NCBI GenBank assembly: GCA_024707265.1
Contig: JANQAB010000010.1
Coordinates: forward strand, 62,001-126,000
Reading direction: 5' to 3'
Source: Sporocytophaga sp.
GTDB lineage: Bacteria; Bacteroidota; Bacteroidia; Cytophagales; Cytophagaceae
Length of the DNA stretch: 64,000 nucleotides
The stretch's first letter is position 1. Every line of letters starts with the position of its first letter. Positions 12,022-21,919 of the stretch are shown here, one piece after another. The position numbers were made by a program, and so were the translations under genes. The notes beneath the pieces were generated by a model. The model saw nothing but the letters and a program-made list of their open reading frames with translations. It did not search any database and was not told the DNA's origin.

Positions 12022-15000
12022 ATGAGCAAGCCAATACATGAGTACATTATAGAGGAGGTAAACTTTGCTTCATTCAACAAAGGACTTCTTTTTACCCATA
12101 GTTCAACCCTAGTCGCTACAGATTCCAGAGGCTTTTTTGATATTCAACCCGAAATAATTGATATTAATTTTATCTCATTTACAACCCTTTCCAATCTCAG
12201 AGATTCCCCAACGGTTTCTGTCAGAAAGGAGGAGAGCTCACTAAAATTTACATGCACATGTGGGTTTCCAGGAGACAAATTATGCAGTCATCAGATCCAG
12301 ATCCTCTACAACCTCATGGATCGAACGAATCTGCGGATTTTCTTTGATGAGAAACTAAGGCATGAAAAAATAAGAGAAGCGGCCAAAGAGTATGGACTTG
12401 AAAATGAACCTGATCCTGATGAGCTCTTTCAGATAGAATATGACAGGAGAGCTGTTGCCATAAAACCCAGGCTTAAAGGACTATTTGCAGTAAACGAATT
12501 AACCAATGCTTATTTTAAGGAGCATGTGCTGCCTAAAAAAGAAGCGCATCGGGAAGAAGAATTTGCTTCATACAAACAGACCATCTTAGTTTTTGGAAAA
12601 CATCGTTATTACGATCATTTTGTTATAGAGCTGTTTGAAGCAGAAACTACTAAAGATGGAAATGTAAGAAACCCTTTGATTCCCATCAATTCAATAGATG
12701 CTGTCTGGAAAACACAGGATGTTGACGTACTTAAGTTTTATGCTGCAATTTCCGGCTTTCAGAATAATTATTCCGAAATAAAATCACAGTCAGAAATAGA
12801 AGGCTTAAAGGCTGTTGTAAAAAATCCTTTAGGTCTACCTGCTTTCTTTCACGATCATACTATCACTGAAAAAATATCTGCTCAATCAATTTTTCCGGTC
12901 AGTCTTAAAAGTTCAAGAATGGAGCTTGCACTTTCGGTTGATCTGAAAGAGCGCTTTCATGAAGTATCTGCAGAACTTGTCATTGAAGACCAGCTGTATG
13001 ATCTGAAAAGCCTTCAGCTGAAATTCGGTTATTTCATCCGGATAGGAGAGACCATGCACCTTATACAGGATGAAGACCTTGTCAGGGTAATCAGTTTCTT
13101 CAGACAACAAAACCACAAAGTACTCATTCCCCCTTCCAGGTTTGAAACATTTCAACAAACCTTATTAGCAGGACTGGAAAATAAATTCCGGATTAGCTAT
13201 TCACATATTAAAAAAGCAGCGCCTGCTTTGCTGGAGGAACAAGGCTTTACCACGCCTTCAGAGAAAATCATTTACCTTTCTGATTCTGAAAACTATGTAC
13301 TCATCACACCTGCACTGAAGTATGGCAATGTAGAAATCCCAATCCTTTCCAAAAGACAGATTTACACAAAAGATCAGAATGGCAATACTTTTCTTGTGGA
13401 AAGAGATCAGGAAGCTGAAGATCGTTTTGTTGCTTTTTTAGTAAGACAACATCCGTTCTTTCAGGAACAGCGGAATGGCGATTGCTACTACCTGCATAAA
13501 CAAAGACTTCTGGAAAATGATTGGTTTCTTGAGACATTTGAAGAATGGAAGAACTATGGCATTACGATTTTAGGTTTCAATGAATTAAAGAGCATTCAAT
13601 ACAACCCTAACAAGGCCTCCATAAACATAAAGGTCAACAGTGGCATCAAATGGTTTGAGACATCAATAGATGTAAAATTTGGAGATCAGAAAGTTTCATT
13701 AAAACAATTACAAAAATCCGTAAAGGACAAAAGCCGCTACATTCAGCTGGACAATGGAACCCTGGGAATCCTTCCGACTGACTGGCTGAAGAAGTTTTCG
13801 ACTTACTTCAATGCTGCGGATATTGATCTGGTAGCAGGAATGTTAAAAACACCCAAAACAAATTTTAACGAAATTGCTGAGCTGTATGAAGAACATCTTC
13901 TTACTGATGAAACACACCAACAGATAAAAAATTTCCGCCGTGCATTTGAGCATTTTGAATCCATTGAGGAAATCAAAATTCCGAATGAGTTAAAAGCTAC
14001 CCTTCGCGAATACCAAAAACAAGGACTTAACTGGCTCAACTTCCTTGATGACTTCGGCTTCGGAGGTTGTCTTGCGGATGATATGGGTTTGGGAAAAACA
14101 ATTCAGATCATAGCGTTTATACTTCTGCAAAGAAAGAAACAGACCCGTAATACGAATCTCATAGTAGTGCCCGCATCTCTGATATATAACTGGCAGCAGG
14201 AAATTGAAAAATTTGCACCTTCTATAAAAGTACATACATTTCACGGAGCTGGCAGAATAAAAGATGTCTCTGACTTTGACAACTATGAAGTCGTCATTAC
14301 AACTTATGGAACATTATTGTCAGATATATCTACCCTGAAGAAATACAACTTCAACTATATCATTCTTGACGAATCTCAGGCCATTAAAAATCCTGAGTCA
14401 CAGAGATACAAGGCGGCCTGTATGCTCCGGTCCAGGAATAAACTGGTACTTACCGGTACACCTGTTGAGAACAATACGTTTGACCTCTTCGGCCAATTTT
14501 CCTTTGTCTGTCCAGGTTTGCTAGGCAACAAGCAACAGTTTAAAGGACATTACTCTATGCCTATAGACAAATTTGAAGATAGCGACAGGGCAAAAGAGCT
14601 TCGCAAGAAGATCCATCCGTTTTTATTAAGAAGGACAAAAAAGCAGGTTGCAAAAGAACTGCCTGAAAAGACTGAGATGGTATTGTATTGTGAAATGGGA
14701 GAGCACCAGAGAAGTATTTATGATGCCTATGAACAGGATATGCGGGACTTCATAGCTGCAAAAAATGAAGATGAGCTTAATAAAGAAAATATTCATTTTT
14801 TGAAAGGGCTTACCAGATTAAGACAGCTTTGTGACTCCACAGCACTGATCAGTGAAAATAAAGCCTATGGAGAGGACTCTTCCAAGATAGATGTATTAAT
14901 GGAGGAGATTGAGAACAAACATCAGGAACATAAGATCCTTGTTTTTTCTCAATTTGTATCTATGCTTGATCTTATAAAAAAGAGGCTTGAAGATAGAGGC

Positions 15001-15387
15001 ATTCCACATGCATATCTGACAGGACAGACAAAAGAAAGAGCTTCTGTAATCAATGAATTTCAGAAAAATGATCAGGTAAGAGTTTTTCTGATCAGTCTGA
15101 AAGCAGGTGGTACAGGCCTCAATCTGACAGAAGCAGATTATGTCTATCTGGTAGATCCATGGTGGAACCCAGCAGTAGAAAATCAGGCGATTGACAGGAG
15201 TTATAGAATAGGACAGAAGAAAAATGTGGTAGCTGTGAGGCTTATTTGTCCGAATACCATTGAAGAGAAGATCATGAAATTGCAGCAGACCAAAAAAGAG
15301 CTGGTAAATGATTTAGTAAAAACAGACAGCTCTGTTTTAAAGGCCCTGTCCAGAAAGGAGTTATTGAGTTTGTTTAAAAATGTCTGA
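12022..15387 (+). CDS. SWIM zinc-finger SNF2/HepA-family DNA-dependent ATPase (helicase-like)
   Basis: 1121 aa, complete. The N-terminal SWIM-type zinc site (CTCGFPGDKLCSH, residues ~76-88) is followed by a long poorly conserved region and then a full SNF2 motor in the last ~480 aa. Motor motifs are Walker A 'DDMGLGKTIQ' (~686-695), motif II 'DESQ' (~780) in place of DEAH, 'LTGTPVENN' (motif III), and motif VI 'QAIDRSYRIGQ' (~1055). This is the usual build of bacterial SNF2 proteins of the RapA/HepA side, ATP-driven translocases on duplex DNA with no proven helicase activity; the cellular role in this phylum is unknown. It is transcribed alone and is followed by a tandem repeat array rather than a partner gene. 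There is no sign of a linked methylase or nuclease, so I do not call it a defence gene. Confidence 0.92.
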   Translation: MSKPIHEYIIEEVNFASFNKGLLFTHSSTLVATDSRGFFDIQPEIIDINFISFTTLSNLRDSPTVSVRKEESSLKFTCTCGFPGDKLCSHQIQILYNLMDRTNLRIFFDEKLRHEKIREAAKEYGLENEPDPDELFQIEYDRRAVAIKPRLKGLFAVNELTNAYFKEHVLPKKEAHREEEFASYKQTILVFGKHRYYDHFVIELFEAETTKDGNVRNPLIPINSIDAVWKTQDVDVLKFYAAISGFQNNYSEIKSQSEIEGLKAVVKNPLGLPAFFHDHTITEKISAQSIFPVSLKSSRMELALSVDLKERFHEVSAELVIEDQLYDLKSLQLKFGYFIRIGETMHLIQDEDLVRVISFFRQQNHKVLIPPSRFETFQQTLLAGLENKFRISYSHIKKAAPALLEEQGFTTPSEKIIYLSDSENYVLITPALKYGNVEIPILSKRQIYTKDQNGNTFLVERDQEAEDRFVAFLVRQHPFFQEQRNGDCYYLHKQRLLENDWFLETFEEWKNYGITILGFNELKSIQYNPNKASINIKVNSGIKWFETSIDVKFGDQKVSLKQLQKSVKDKSRYIQLDNGTLGILPTDWLKKFSTYFNAADIDLVAGMLKTPKTNFNEIAELYEEHLLTDETHQQIKNFRRAFEHFESIEEIKIPNELKATLREYQKQGLNWLNFLDDFGFGGCLADDMGLGKTIQIIAFILLQRKKQTRNTNLIVVPASLIYNWQQEIEKFAPSIKVHTFHGAGRIKDVSDFDNYEVVITTYGTLLSDISTLKKYNFNYIILDESQAIKNPESQRYKAACMLRSRNKLVLTGTPVENNTFDLFGQFSFVCPGLLGNKQQFKGHYSMPIDKFEDSDRAKELRKKIHPFLLRRTKKQVAKELPEKTEMVLYCEMGEHQRSIYDAYEQDMRDFIAAKNEDELNKENIHFLKGLTRLRQLCDSTALISENKAYGEDSSKIDVLMEEIENKHQEHKILVFSQFVSMLDLIKKRLEDRGIPHAYLTGQTKERASVINEFQKNDQVRVFLISLKAGGTGLNLTEADYVYLVDPWWNPAVENQAIDRSYRIGQKKNVVAVRLICPNTIEEKIMKLQQTKKELVNDLVKTDSSVLKALSRKELLSLFKNV

Positions 15388-15391
15388 ACTG

Positions 15392-16656
15392 GAACTGGGA
15401 TCCATGGGATTAAGGGATAGGCAGGATTATCTTCGATGAAATTATCTATCGCTGCCTTATCCTAATAGACTATAGAATGGAATCCTGTTAATTCTAAATT
15501 CTGATTCAGACAATTTTTCATTTCGGAGTTTTCCTAGAGTCCCCTGGAAGGGGTGGTGTTATGTCAGCATAGGGTGGAGCCCTATGCCGAGGGTTATCCT
15601 CTGAGAGGTTCGTGGAATTGGATAGAGTATTTATCTGAACTGGGATCCATGAGATTAAGGGATAGACAGGATTATCTTCGATGAAATTATCTATCGCTGC
15701 CTTATCATAATAGACTATAGAATGGCATCCTGTTAATTCTAAATTCTGATTCAGACAATTTTTCATTTCGGAGTTTTCCTAGAGTCCCTGGAAGGGGTGG
15801 TGTTATGTCAGCATAGGGTGGAGCCCTATGCCGAGGTTATCCTCTGAGAGGTTCGTGGAATTGGATAGAGTATTTATCTGAACTGGGATCCATGGGATTA
15901 AGGGATAGGCAGGATTATCTTCGATGAAATTATCTATCGCTGCCTTATCCTAATAGACTATAGAATGGCATCCTGTTAATTCTAAATTCTGATTCAGACA
16001 ATTTTTCATTTCGGAGTTTTCCTAGAGCCCCTGGAAGGGGTGGTGTTATGTCAGCATAGGGTGGAGCCCTATGCCGAGGTTATCCTCTGAGAGGTTCGTG
16101 GAATTGGATAGAGTATTTATCTGAACTGGGATCCATGGGATTAAGGGATAGGCAGGATTATCTTCGATGAAATTATCTATCGCTGCCTTATCCTAATAGA
16201 CTATAGAATGGAATCCTGTTAATTCTAAATTCTGATTCAGACAATTTTTCATTTCGGAGTTTTCCTAGAGTCCCTGGAAGGGGTGGTGTTATGTCAGCAT
16301 AGGGTGGAGCCCTATGCCGAGGGTTATCCTCTGAGAGGTTCGTGGAATTGGATAGAGTATTTATCTGAACTGGGATCCATGAGATTAAGGGATAGACAGG
16401 ATTATCTTCGATGAAATTATCTATCGCTGCCTTATCATAATAGACTATAGAATGGCATCCTGTTAATTCTAAATTCTGATTCAGACAATTTTTCATTTCG
16501 GAGTTTTCCTAGAGCCCCTGGAAGGGGTGGTGTTATGTCAGCATAGGGTGGAGCCCTATGCCGAGGTTATCCTCTGGGAGGTTCGTGGAATTGGATAGAG
16601 TATTTATCTGAACTGGGATCCATGGGATTAAGGGATAGGCAGGATAATCTTCGAAG
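15392..16656. repeat. Tandem array of ~243-bp units (five full, one partial)
   Basis: The unit starts with GAACTGGGATCCATG at 15392, 15637, 15880, 16123, 16367 and 16610, so the period is 243-245 bp. The copies differ by only a few bases. Each unit holds nested inverted repeats: GGATAGGCAG facing CTGCCTTATCC, GCATAGGG facing CCCTATGC over a 5-base loop, and CCCCTGGAAGGGG. The sixth copy stops after ~47 bp. Minus-strand open frames inside it (15518-15766 and 16188-16496) are by-products of the repetition, since they start mid-unit and have no family. The array begins 5 bp after the SNF2 stop codon. Confidence 0.92.
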
Positions 16657-16734
16657 ACCTTTCACCCAAATAATAAAGTCAACTATAAATCAATTCCGCT
16701 TGTTATTTTATAAGGAATAATTGATAGGAAGAAT

Positions 16735-16914
16735 ATGGCAAAGTATGATAAAAAGGCTCAGGAGAAAGTCGAAGAAAACATCAAAGAGATGAAAGAAGGC
16801 AAGCTCAAATCAGGACGTTCAAGAAAGCCCGTAAAAAGCAGAAAACAGGCAATCGCAATCGGACTTTCTGAAGCCAGAAAAGAAGGAGCAAAAGTTCCGG
16901 AAAAAAAGAAATAA
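16735..16914 (+). CDS. DUF6496-type small basic protein
   Basis: 59 aa, very rich in Lys and Glu. The core 'KEGKLKSGRS' followed by 'SRKQAIAIGLSEARKEGAK' is the hallmark of the short DUF6496 family found in many bacteria. The function is unknown; a nucleic-acid or plasmid/stress link is only speculation. The start is ATG at 16735, preceded by 'ggaaga'. A good hairpin follows at 16924-16960, so it is a single-gene transcript. It lies just after the 243-bp repeat array. Confidence 0.75.
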   Translation: MAKYDKKAQEKVEENIKEMKEGKLKSGRSRKPVKSRKQAIAIGLSEARKEGAKVPEKKK

Positions 16915-16923
16915 ATTATCTTA

Positions 16924-16960
16924 TATGAGGGGCTTTCAATAAAGGAAATCCCTCATACTT
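16924..16960 (+). terminator. Hairpin terminator after the DUF6496 gene
   Basis: TATGAGGG (16924-16931) pairs perfectly with CCCTCATA (16950-16957) over an 18-base loop and is followed by 'CTTTTAGCTTT'. The T-run is short, so strength is uncertain. Confidence 0.55.
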
Positions 16961-17057
16961 TTAGCTTTCAGCTTTCTACTTTCAGCTTATTTTAAACTTT
17001 TTTGTAACCATTTTCTTGTTCAGTTACTCTAATAAAGTATAACTCAAAAAAATAAAA

Positions 17058-17447
17058 ATGGTAACAACTACTTCTAGCTCGCTAAGAACTATTTTTAATT
17101 TATTAAAATTTACTTATGTAATTGTGCCAATTGTGGCTGGTCTGGACAAATTCACCAATATTCTTACTCATTGGGAAAATTATCTTAATCCAGGTGTTGA
17201 AACCATGTTGCCTTTTTCTCCTCACATATTTATGATGATAGTAGGAGTCATTGAAATAATAGCAGGTGTCATCGTATTGGTAAAACCACAAATAGGAGGG
17301 CTTATCGTTGCGGCATGGCTGACACTTATCGCGATAACCCTGATCACAAGCGGTCGCTACTATGACGTCGCTGTAAGGGATCTGACAATGGCAATAGGAG
17401 CCTTCTCTATGTCAAGACTGTCCGGTATTATAGTTAAATCGTATTAG
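17058..17447 (+). CDS. DoxX-like four-helix membrane protein
   Basis: 129 aa with about four membrane segments (residues ~13-30, ~52-76, ~80-98 and ~105-122). The spacing and the 'GLDKF' motif after the first helix resemble the DoxX/DoxD-like family, small inner-membrane proteins of poorly known function, some tied to thiol or oxidative stress. It is followed 60 bp later by an ECF sigma factor and then folE, all on the plus strand, so it may belong to the same regulon. No catalytic residues are evident. Confidence 0.55.
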   Translation: MVTTTSSSLRTIFNLLKFTYVIVPIVAGLDKFTNILTHWENYLNPGVETMLPFSPHIFMMIVGVIEIIAGVIVLVKPQIGGLIVAAWLTLIAITLITSGRYYDVAVRDLTMAIGAFSMSRLSGIIVKSY

Positions 17448-17507
17448 GGAAAGACCATTTTAGTACATCATCAGACAATTGCTAAAACGCAATAAAAGAG
17501 TAGCAAC

Positions 17508-18152
17508 ATGAATTTTGACCATTATTCCGACGGGGAAATTATACAAAAAATTTTAGCAGGGGAGATCGCATTATTTGAAATACTCATCCGGAGAAACAAT
17601 GCACATCTGTATAAAACAGGCAGGGCTTATAATTATAGTCACGAAGATACACAGGACCTAATGCAGGATACATTTATAAATGCCTATGTCAATTTAAGCG
17701 CTTATGAAAATCGTGCTTCATTCAAAACCTGGATAACCAGAATAATGCTTAACAATTGCTTCAGGAAAAAACAAAAGTCAGGTTTTAAGAATGAAATTCC
17801 TGATGAAATCAAAACAGAAAGTACTCCTATGTTTTCAGATGAACACTCTGCAGATATGTCTAAAACCATTCTTACAAAAGAGTTGGGACTGGTTATTGAA
17901 AATGCTTTACAGCAACTACCACTGGATTATCGGTTGGTTTTCTCCTTAAGGGAAATAAGCGGAATGAATGTATCTGAAACATCAGAGATCTTAGGCATAA
18001 GTGAATCAAATGTAAAAGTCCGGCTTAACAGGGCAAAAGGTATGTTAAAAAAGGAAATTGAAAAGTCGTACACTCCCTCTGAAATTTTTGAATTTAACCT
18101 TGTGTATTGCGATGCAATGGTCAAAAGAGTCATGTTAGAAATAAATTTATAA
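17508..18152 (+). CDS. ECF-type RNA polymerase sigma factor
   Basis: 214 aa. Region 2 is at residues ~20-90, including the core-binding 'DTQDLMQDTFINAY' and the -10-reading 'RASFKTWITRIMLNNCFR'. Region 4 is at ~130-190, with 'LPLDYRLVFSLREI' and the helix-turn-helix 'NVSETSEILGISESNVKVRLNRAK'-type segment. There is a ~30-aa extra tail after region 4. No anti-sigma (FecR-like) gene is adjacent. The stop is 3 bp before the folE ATG, so the two are almost certainly co-transcribed and translation-coupled. It may direct expression of its own DoxX/FolE cluster, but this is inference. Confidence 0.9.
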   Translation: MNFDHYSDGEIIQKILAGEIALFEILIRRNNAHLYKTGRAYNYSHEDTQDLMQDTFINAYVNLSAYENRASFKTWITRIMLNNCFRKKQKSGFKNEIPDEIKTESTPMFSDEHSADMSKTILTKELGLVIENALQQLPLDYRLVFSLREISGMNVSETSEILGISESNVKVRLNRAKGMLKKEIEKSYTPSEIFEFNLVYCDAMVKRVMLEINL

Positions 18153-18155
18153 GGA

Positions 18156-18815
18156 ATGAATGCAGCCACTGAAATGTCGGATATCATAGGAGAGGAGCAT
18201 ATCGGCACTTCCATTGAAACTCCTTTGCGTACAGATGCCTTTGAGATAAACGATGATGTCAAGATCGAACTTATTCAAAAACACTTTAGGGAAATCATGT
18301 TTCTGTTAGGTCTCGACTTAAGGGATGACAGCTTAAACGGAACTCCACATAGAGTAGCCAAAATGTATGTTAAGGAGGTTTTCAGTGGGTTAAATCCTGC
18401 CAATAAACCTCGTATTAAACTATTTGACAACAAATATCAGTACAATGAAATGTTGATTGAAAAGGATATAACTCTTTATTCCTGTTGTGAACATCATTTT
18501 GTTCCTATCATCGGCAAAGCACATGTAGCCTATATTTCCAAAGGAAAAGTAATTGGGCTGTCAAAGATCAACCGGTTGGTGCAATACTATGCAAAACGAC
18601 CGCAAGTGCAGGAACGCCTCACTAATCAGATAGCAGAGGGCTTAAAAGAGGCTTTACAATCCGAAGATGTTGCTGTAATTGTAGATGCAATACACCTATG
18701 CGTATCCTCAAGGGGAGTTCAGGATATCTCAAGCAGCACTATTACAGCAAACTATTCAGGAGCCTTTCAGAAAGCAAAAAGAAAGGAAGAGTTTTTAAGC
18801 CTAATTAGGAAGTAA
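18156..18815 (+). CDS. folE: GTP cyclohydrolase I
   Basis: 219 aa, usual length. It converts GTP to 7,8-dihydroneopterin triphosphate, the first step of folate and tetrahydrobiopterin synthesis, in the cytosol. Diagnostic blocks are 'GTPHRVAKMY', the zinc and catalytic 'CCEHHFVP', 'GLSKINRLVQYYAKRPQ', and 'HLCVSSRGVQD', which supplies the second zinc Cys. The '.SSRG.' segment replaces the more common MMRG variant, a tolerated change. The N-terminal ~35 aa are a poorly conserved extension. It is coupled to the ECF sigma factor (3-bp gap), an unusual setting compared with folate operons. Confidence 0.95.
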   Translation: MNAATEMSDIIGEEHIGTSIETPLRTDAFEINDDVKIELIQKHFREIMFLLGLDLRDDSLNGTPHRVAKMYVKEVFSGLNPANKPRIKLFDNKYQYNEMLIEKDITLYSCCEHHFVPIIGKAHVAYISKGKVIGLSKINRLVQYYAKRPQVQERLTNQIAEGLKEALQSEDVAVIVDAIHLCVSSRGVQDISSSTITANYSGAFQKAKRKEEFLSLIRK

Positions 18816-19576
18816 TAGGATTTTAAGATTTTGCAGATCTGTTTTTAACTTAAGGAACATTACTCTGGCAAGGCATATTAAGCTTGGGAAACATCTGAAC
18901 TTTCAATATGAATGAAAACGGCGTTATCGGGCTCTTTCCTGATTAAAATTGTTAATTTATTTGATGACTATCGGATTCTTCCCAGGGCTAAGAAGGGCAA
19001 AGGAAAGAGGTTCTATCAAAGCTACCTTTGCAATGCTGAATTTACGAAACATCTGAGCTCCTTAACTTGTACTCTGCATTGAGATAAAGCTGCTTTTCCA
19101 GGAGGGCGCGCCCTCATTCTCGTATAATTTTCTTCAAGCCTCTGTATCCGGTGGTAATCCATCAACATGGGGTGAATTCTTATGCTATTTACAAAGTTAA
19201 ACTCACAATTCTGGTTATGTCTTAAACTTAAGTGCCTGTGGATTTATACTTTTAGTATATAAATTTACAAATGTAAACTCCATTTTCTATTCCGAATACA
19301 TTAATCAAAGTCCAATCTCGGTATCAAAAGTTACATAATCCAATAAACTGCTAACTTAACTTCACTTTTAAAGAAGAGATCCCTTAAGTCTTTTCTGGGA
19401 TCATTGGAATCTACACAGTATAAGAAATTAAAATAGATTAATCTCAAAGCAGAATCAAATGATATTATATAGCTCGAATTTTACTTTTCCAGATTGGAAT
19501 AAAATAATTCATACTATAACCCGTTGAGATCTTGTTTTTAAATAATTTTAAAGGATAATTTTTAATAACTTTTATA
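18816..19576. other. Intergenic with decayed repeats, a GC palindrome and an operator-like site
   Basis: 760 bp with no gene. It contains two degenerate copies of a 'GAAACATCTGA' dispersed repeat (near 18887 and 19048), also seen inside the element at 43460. It also holds the 14-bp palindrome GAGGGCGCGCCCTC (19102-19115), strikingly GC-rich for this sequence, and the site TTTACAAATGTAAA (19264-19277, listed separately). Confidence 0.6.
19264..19277. promoter_or_regulatory. Palindromic operator-like site, copy 1
   Basis: TTTACA-AA-TGTAAA is a 6-2-6 inverted repeat, ~300 bp upstream of the TonB receptor start. The same 14 bp with matching flanks (AA before, CTC and ATT after) recur upstream of the polyketide synthase at 23007. 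Two identical copies in front of two transcription units suggest a shared DNA-binding regulator. Confidence 0.45.
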
Positions 19577-21913
19577 ATGAAACTTTTGAGTTGCTTTAAT
19601 TTCTTTTTATTCGTTTCAATAATACATTGTAAGGTCATTGCACAAGACACAAACTATACCATCAGTGGTTATGTGCGCGATTCAGGAACCAGAGCTGGTT
19701 TACCTGGTGTAATGATATTAATTTCGCCCAGAGCTGAAGGAACGACCACGAATGCAATGGGTTATTACAACTTGTCTGTTCCTCCTTCTGATTCAGCTGA
19801 AATTACTTTTTCATTTGTAGGCTATAACACTGTTAAAAAAGTAATAGCAGTTAAGGGAGATGTACAACTTGATATAACACTTGGAGAAGAGGCTGCTGAA
19901 ATAAAAGAAGTAGTTGTAGAAGGGCAAAGATATAAGTCCGTAAGTGATGGGGCTGATATGAGTAATATTGAAATCCCCATCGATCAGATTAAAGACGTGC
20001 CTACACTTATGGGAGAGAAGGATGTTTTGAAAACCATTCAATTAATGCCAGGAGTTCAGAAAGGAAGCGAAGGTACAGCTGGTTTGTATGTAAGGGGAGG
20101 AGGTCCTGGTGAAAATCTTTTCCTGCTTGATAATGCAACGGTATATAATCCATATCATCTCTTTGGTTTTTTCTCTTCGTTTAATGGTGATGCACTTAAA
20201 AGTGTAGAACTAATCAAAGGTGGATTCCCTGCAAGATACGGAGGACGGCTGTCTTCGGTAATAGACATGGAAATAAGAAACGGGAACAACGAAAAAATAC
20301 ATGCAGAAGGAGGGATTGGACTAATTGCATCCCGTCTCACTGTAGAAGGGCCGATAAAAAAAGGTAAATCATCCTTTATCGTTTCCGGTCGACGGACCTA
20401 TCTGGATGCACTGATGTATCCCTTTCTTTCTTCAGATACCAAGGGGGGCTATTACTTTTATGACTTCAACTGGAAATTCAATTTCGACATTAATCCCAAA
20501 AACAGGATCTATCTGAGCGGTTATTTTGGAAGGGATAAATTCTTTGCGAGGTTTAAAGATAGTTATAGTGATACTCGCGCATGGTTAAGATGGGGCAATA
20601 CAGCAAGCACCCTGGCATGGGATCATATCTATAATGAAAAGATAAGCTCTCGGACATCGCTTATTTATAGTAATTATATTTTTGATATTAATAATGAAGA
20701 AAAAGACCAAAATGAGGTCTATAAACTACGCTATATTTCTAATGTAAAAGACATTTCACTGAAACATGAATACCACATAGCTGCATCCTCCAGTCATTCA
20801 TTAAAAATAGGACTGATCTCTACTCTTCACACTTTTAAGCCGGAAGCTGTAGTGTATCAGGAAGAAAATTTCGATAATGTAAATTTTGACAATAAAATTC
20901 GTGCTGTAGAAACCTCTGTTTACATTCAGGATATTTTCAAACCTGTTCCTCGTCTTACAATCAATGCAGGAATAAGATTGTCCAGCTATATTACAAAAGA
21001 CAAAAAATACCTGTATCCGGAGCCCAGAATTACTGCGGGATACAAGATAAGGGATGATATTGCAGTTAAAGGAGGATTTGCAATAATGAATCAGTATGTA
21101 CACCAGGCCACAAGTGGAGGCTTAGGTTTACCATTAGATCTGTGGGTTCCAACAGCAGAAAATATAAGACCTGCTCAGTCAAGACAATTATCTCTGGGAC
21201 TGGCGAAGGATTTCCCCGGGAAAAATCTGGTGGCCAGCCTCGAAGGATTCTATAAGAGAACCAACAGAAGCGTAGGATTTAAAGAAGGTGCTTCCTTCTT
21301 TTTATCTGAAGACATGGTAGAAAAAACTGAAAACAGCTGGAAAAAGAATTTAACACAGGGTCAGGGCTGGTCTTATGGTCTGGAATTTTTACTACATAAA
21401 AGAGCAGGAAAATTTTCAGGATGGATCGGATATACCTTATCATGGACCCAGTTGCAATTTGACTCCGTGAATTTTGGAAAGAAATTTTATGCTCGTTACG
21501 ATAGAAGGCATGATATTTCACTTGTTGGAATTTACAAGCTTTCTGATAAAGTACATCTCTCTGCAACCTGGGTTTATGGAACAGGCAATGCCATCACTAT
21601 TCCCAATGCTACTTTTGGAGGTGTAATGCATAATCCCGGCAGCAGCGATATTTATAGCGGGAGAGACCTTACTGATTATGGGGGGAAAAATGAATTTAGA
21701 ATGAAACCCTATCATAGGTTAGATGTTGGAATCAAGTTTATTAAGAAATTTCCTTCAGGCCGGGAGAGAACCTGGGACCTGAGCATTTACAATGCTTATT
21801 CAAGAAAAAATCCATATTTCTATTATATGACTGCTGAAGGAGGCAAAAATGTCATTAAACAGGTATCTCTTTTTCCTATTATTCCTTCAATCACCTATAA
21901 CTTCAAATTTTAA
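19577..21913 (+). CDS. TonB-dependent outer-membrane receptor with CarboxypepD-reg-like N-domain
   Basis: 778 aa. It has a signal peptide (residues 1-23, ending VIAQ), a carboxypeptidase-regulatory-like beta domain (~28-110), a plug domain (~120-240, 'LYVRGGGPGENLFLLDNATV' and 'GGFPARYGGRLSSVID'), then a 22-strand-type barrel to the C-terminal Phe. This class imports substrates across the outer membrane using TonB energy. The length (below 800 aa) and the absence of a SusD partner separate it from SusC. The next gene, 6 bp away, is a DUF4249 lipoprotein, a common partner of this receptor subfamily. The substrate is not predictable. Confidence 0.92.
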   Translation: MKLLSCFNFFLFVSIIHCKVIAQDTNYTISGYVRDSGTRAGLPGVMILISPRAEGTTTNAMGYYNLSVPPSDSAEITFSFVGYNTVKKVIAVKGDVQLDITLGEEAAEIKEVVVEGQRYKSVSDGADMSNIEIPIDQIKDVPTLMGEKDVLKTIQLMPGVQKGSEGTAGLYVRGGGPGENLFLLDNATVYNPYHLFGFFSSFNGDALKSVELIKGGFPARYGGRLSSVIDMEIRNGNNEKIHAEGGIGLIASRLTVEGPIKKGKSSFIVSGRRTYLDALMYPFLSSDTKGGYYFYDFNWKFNFDINPKNRIYLSGYFGRDKFFARFKDSYSDTRAWLRWGNTASTLAWDHIYNEKISSRTSLIYSNYIFDINNEEKDQNEVYKLRYISNVKDISLKHEYHIAASSSHSLKIGLISTLHTFKPEAVVYQEENFDNVNFDNKIRAVETSVYIQDIFKPVPRLTINAGIRLSSYITKDKKYLYPEPRITAGYKIRDDIAVKGGFAIMNQYVHQATSGGLGLPLDLWVPTAENIRPAQSRQLSLGLAKDFPGKNLVASLEGFYKRTNRSVGFKEGASFFLSEDMVEKTENSWKKNLTQGQGWSYGLEFLLHKRAGKFSGWIGYTLSWTQLQFDSVNFGKKFYARYDRRHDISLVGIYKLSDKVHLSATWVYGTGNAITIPNATFGGVMHNPGSSDIYSGRDLTDYGGKNEFRMKPYHRLDVGIKFIKKFPSGRERTWDLSIYNAYSRKNPYFYYMTAEGGKNVIKQVSLFPIIPSITYNFKF

Positions 21914-21919
21914 TTTAAC

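Noticed and set aside
12022-15387. SNF2 gene as part of a defence island
   Set aside because: No nuclease, methylase or other defence gene is adjacent; a housekeeping or unknown role is simpler.
15518-16496. Minus-strand open frames inside the 243-bp array (two similar ~80-100-aa products)
   Set aside because: They begin mid-repeat, recur only because the DNA repeats, and show no signal peptide, domain or ribosome site.
15392-16656. CRISPR array
   Set aside because: The units are 243 bp, contiguous and nearly identical, with no short repeats separated by unique spacers.
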